8,732 bases of DNA. It comes from Lachnospiraceae bacterium UBA3801 (GTDB taxonomy: Bacteria > Bacillota > Clostridia > Lachnospirales > Lachnospiraceae). The DNA is taken from positions 1-8,732 of the forward strand of contig DFEN01000125.1 in NCBI GenBank assembly GCA_002368685.1, written 5' to 3'. The notes beneath the pieces are model-generated. The model searched no databases. It saw nothing but the letters and a program-made list of their open reading frames with translations, and had not been told where the DNA came from. The position numbers and the translations under genes are program-made. Positions 6,984-8,732 of this stretch are shown in pieces (position 1 is the stretch's first letter; the number at the start of each line of letters is the position of its first letter).

Positions 6984-7988
6984 TTATCTCTTTGCTCTTC
7001 TTATTGAACGAACTACCAGTTTATCATTACTTGCAGTATATGCAGGAGCTCTAACACCAGAGAACTCATTGGCTGCATTTATAGCTGCAGTAATAACTGC
7101 TACAAGTTCAGCATCATTCATCAGATTATCATCTGAAGTCTTTACCTGAGCAACCTCAGTTTTATCACTCTTTGTAGCCTCAGATGATTTTCCGATAATC
7201 ATTTCTTCAGTATTCTTCTTAGCCTTCTCGTGAGCAGCCTTCTTCTCAGCTCTAGCCTTACGAATATCTGCATCAAATATCAATGGAAGATACTTAAGCA
7301 GGCTAATGATAAATGAAATAAATATCAGAACACAGAATACAACGCCCATACCGATAGCTGTATTCTTTCCCGCCATTGTCACAAGCTCTTTCTTGCTATA
7401 AACAGCACTTACTTCACACTCTTCAGCAATGTATGGATATTCGCCATTATTAATCAGATAACTCTCAAGGAATGAATCCATTGAGCTCATATCAAATTCT
7501 TCTGACTGACCAAACATCTGTGAAGCATATGATGCAGCATCCATTCCATACTGAGCAGCAGCTTCAGACAGATTATAATAAACCTTAGCTTTATCCATCT
7601 CAAAGGCTTTATTCTCTTTGTATGAAACAGTTACCTTTACATCTCTATTTTCATAGTGGCATATCTGGGAAAAATTAATCTTACCATCAACACCATTTGA
7701 AATCTTCATAGCACCATTACTATCTAAGTAAGCACCTACATGATCAGTAGTCTGAGCGGCTTTAAATCCAGCAACTGCAGACTTCTCAAGCTCTGTACCC
7801 TCATTAAGGTAGTAATCTTCCTCATAATCAGCAGGACTCTTATACTTATCAATTATTTCCTTAGTATACTGCTGCATGACTCTTTCATTGACCTGGAAGT
7901 TTAACTCCTCTTCACCACAGCCTGTAAGGGAAAGCGAGAATGTAAGCGCAAGAACAAGCAAGAGCATTTTTTTGATTTTCTTATTCAT
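6984..7988 (-). CDS. OadG-like gamma/delta subunit fused to an N-terminal lipoprotein domain
   Basis: This 334-residue protein starts with a lipoprotein signal peptide: basic MNKKIKKM, a hydrophobic core, and lipobox LTGC with C24 as the lipidated residue. Residues 25-205 form an extracytoplasmic domain of unknown fold that I do not recognise. A single membrane helix follows (about 211-232, AIGMGVVFCVLIFISF), resembling the OadG helix. It is followed by a basic stretch (RKARAEKKAAHEKAKK, 243-258) that puts the tail in the cytosol. The end (DAELVAVITAAINAA and KLVVRSIRRAKR) is typical of OadG/MmdD subunits, which assemble the pump and contact the carboxyltransferase. Usual OadG proteins are about 80-120 residues, so the first 200 residues are an extra module. 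AAGGAGG lies 10 bases before the ATG and overlaps the stop codon of the preceding gene, suggesting translational coupling. Confidence 0.85.
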   Translation of the reverse strand: MNKKIKKMLLLVLALTFSLSLTGCGEEELNFQVNERVMQQYTKEIIDKYKSPADYEEDYYLNEGTELEKSAVAGFKAAQTTDHVGAYLDSNGAMKISNGVDGKINFSQICHYENRDVKVTVSYKENKAFEMDKAKVYYNLSEAAAQYGMDAASYASQMFGQSEEFDMSSMDSFLESYLINNGEYPYIAEECEVSAVYSKKELVTMAGKNTAIGMGVVFCVLIFISFIISLLKYLPLIFDADIRKARAEKKAAHEKAKKNTEEMIIGKSSEATKSDKTEVAQVKTSDDNLMNDAELVAVITAAINAANEFSGVRAPAYTASNDKLVVRSIRRAKR

Positions 7989-7999
7989 TGAAAAACGTC

Positions 8000-8006
8000 C
8001 TCCTTA
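8000..8006 (-). promoter_or_regulatory. Shine-Dalgarno overlapping the upstream stop codon
   Basis: The TAA stop of the carboxyltransferase gene (8004-8006) runs directly into the AAGGAGG site of the OadG-like gene on the minus strand, so the terminal A residues of the stop are shared with the site. Ribosomes ending the first gene stop within reach of the next start, which favours coupled translation and fixed subunit ratios. Confidence 0.6.
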
Positions 8007-8732
8007 AAATGCCAAATGCTTCTTATATGGTCTATCCTCACTCTTAGTAGCAAGCATATCAAACGCAGCAATAAGTCTCTTTCTTGTTGCATCTGGTTCA
8101 ATAATGTCATCTACATAACCACGTCTTGCAACAGATGCAGCATTTGACTGAGCCTCTGTTATCTTCTTCTCTGCATCCTTGATCGCAGCTGTCTTATCCT
8201 CACTACCAGCGATATCTTCTGAATATATAATCTCAGCAGCATTCTTAGGATCCATAACGCCAACCTTGGCATCTGGCCATGCAAATACAATATCTGCGCC
8301 AAGTGATCTGGGGTTCATCATCAGATAACCACTTCCGTAGCCCTCTCCAGTTATAACATTTACCTTTGGAACTGTGGCTGTTGCAAATGCTGCAGCGAGC
8401 TTTGCAGCTGCCTTGGATAGATAAAGCTGATCCTCTGGTGTACCTACGAAACCATTTACATTAGTAAGTGAAAGTACAGGGATGTTGAAGGCATCAGCAA
8501 AGCTTACAAGTGAAGCCGCCTTACGGATACCAATTGGGCTCATCCTCTTCTCCTGATTTGCAACAACTGCAACTGAGAAGCCGCCAAGCTTGATAAATCC
8601 TGTAACAAAATCCTTACCAGAATTAGCTTTAATCTCATAGAACATCTTGTCATCAGCGATGCTCTCGATGATCTGTCTAGAATCATTTACGAGTGACTCT
8701 ATTCCAGGAATAGTTCTGTTAAGATCATCCTC
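8004..8732 (-). CDS. Acyl-CoA carboxyltransferase subunit (MmdA/PccB/12S type), N-terminal part beyond window
   Basis: The frame is open to the right edge, and 242 residues plus the stop are seen; an internal ATG at 8645 is not the start. It is the C-terminal crotonase-fold domain of a carboxyltransferase, which moves a carboxyl group between an acyl-CoA and biotin. Landmarks are GFIKLGGFSVAVVANQ, the KAASLVSFADAFNIPVLSL segment, ATVPKVNVITGEGYGSGY, SLGADIVFAWPDAKVGVMDP and, near the end, RRGYVDDIIEP. These match methylmalonyl-CoA decarboxylase alpha, propionyl-CoA carboxylase beta and transcarboxylase 12S. The second oxyanion-hole loop reads GYGSGY where relatives usually have YGGAY, and the first reads NVNGFVGT rather than DVPGF, so this is a divergent member. 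The complete protein would be roughly 450-520 residues. The context of carrier, OadB and OadG genes makes a pump subunit more likely than acetyl-CoA carboxylase. The acyl-CoA substrate is unknown. Confidence 0.9.
   Translation of the reverse strand, partial: EDDLNRTIPGIESLVNDSRQIIESIADDKMFYEIKANSGKDFVTGFIKLGGFSVAVVANQEKRMSPIGIRKAASLVSFADAFNIPVLSLTNVNGFVGTPEDQLYLSKAAAKLAAAFATATVPKVNVITGEGYGSGYLMMNPRSLGADIVFAWPDAKVGVMDPKNAAEIIYSEDIAGSEDKTAAIKDAEKKITEAQSNAASVARRGYVDDIIEPDATRKRLIAAFDMLATKSEDRPYKKHLAF

Noticed and set aside
8004..8645. Start of the carboxyltransferase gene at the ATG at 8645
   Set aside because: The same frame stays open upstream to the window edge with conserved-looking sequence, and the visible part covers only the C-terminal domain.

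Overview
The window looks like a chromosomal segment of an anaerobic Firmicute of the class Clostridia, most likely Lachnospiraceae. This rests on the moderately AT-rich sequence, strong AGGAGG-type ribosome binding sites, an ispH-rpsA fused reading frame next to cmk, and a biotin-dependent sodium-pump decarboxylase cluster of the kind familiar from that family. The genus cannot be fixed from the sequence alone. Every credible gene lies on the minus strand, so transcription runs from high to low coordinates.

In transcription order, the first block (8732 to 3738) encodes parts of a membrane-bound, biotin-dependent, Na+-translocating decarboxylase. It comprises the C-terminal part of an acyl-CoA carboxyltransferase (MmdA/PccB type), an unusually long OadG-like subunit that starts as a lipoprotein, a free-standing biotin carrier protein, the OadB/MmdB-type sodium-channel subunit, and an OadA/PycB-type carboxyltransferase that lacks its own biotin domain. 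Having a 12S-like and a 5S-like carboxyltransferase with one separate 1.3S-like biotin carrier resembles the parts list of propionibacterial transcarboxylase joined to a Na+ pump. This suggests one shared carrier serving two carboxyl donors or acceptors. A 10-bp hairpin terminator at 3701-3729 closes this block.

The 290-bp gap between the OadB and OadA genes (5145-5434) has no gene. It is almost filled by one large imperfect palindrome, 5185-5420, whose two arms can pair over most of their length. It looks like a MITE-type or other mobile hairpin element sitting inside the pump operon, and it is the most unusual non-coding structure here.

The second block (3674 to 1) is a housekeeping cluster: a HI0933/BaiN-type flavoprotein, cytidylate kinase (cmk), and a fused IspH-ribosomal protein S1 frame that runs off the left edge. 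Within the fusion, an AAGGAGG motif and an ATG sit exactly where a stand-alone S1 protein would begin, so S1 may also be made separately. Gaps inside this block are short (33 and 70 bp), consistent with co-transcription.
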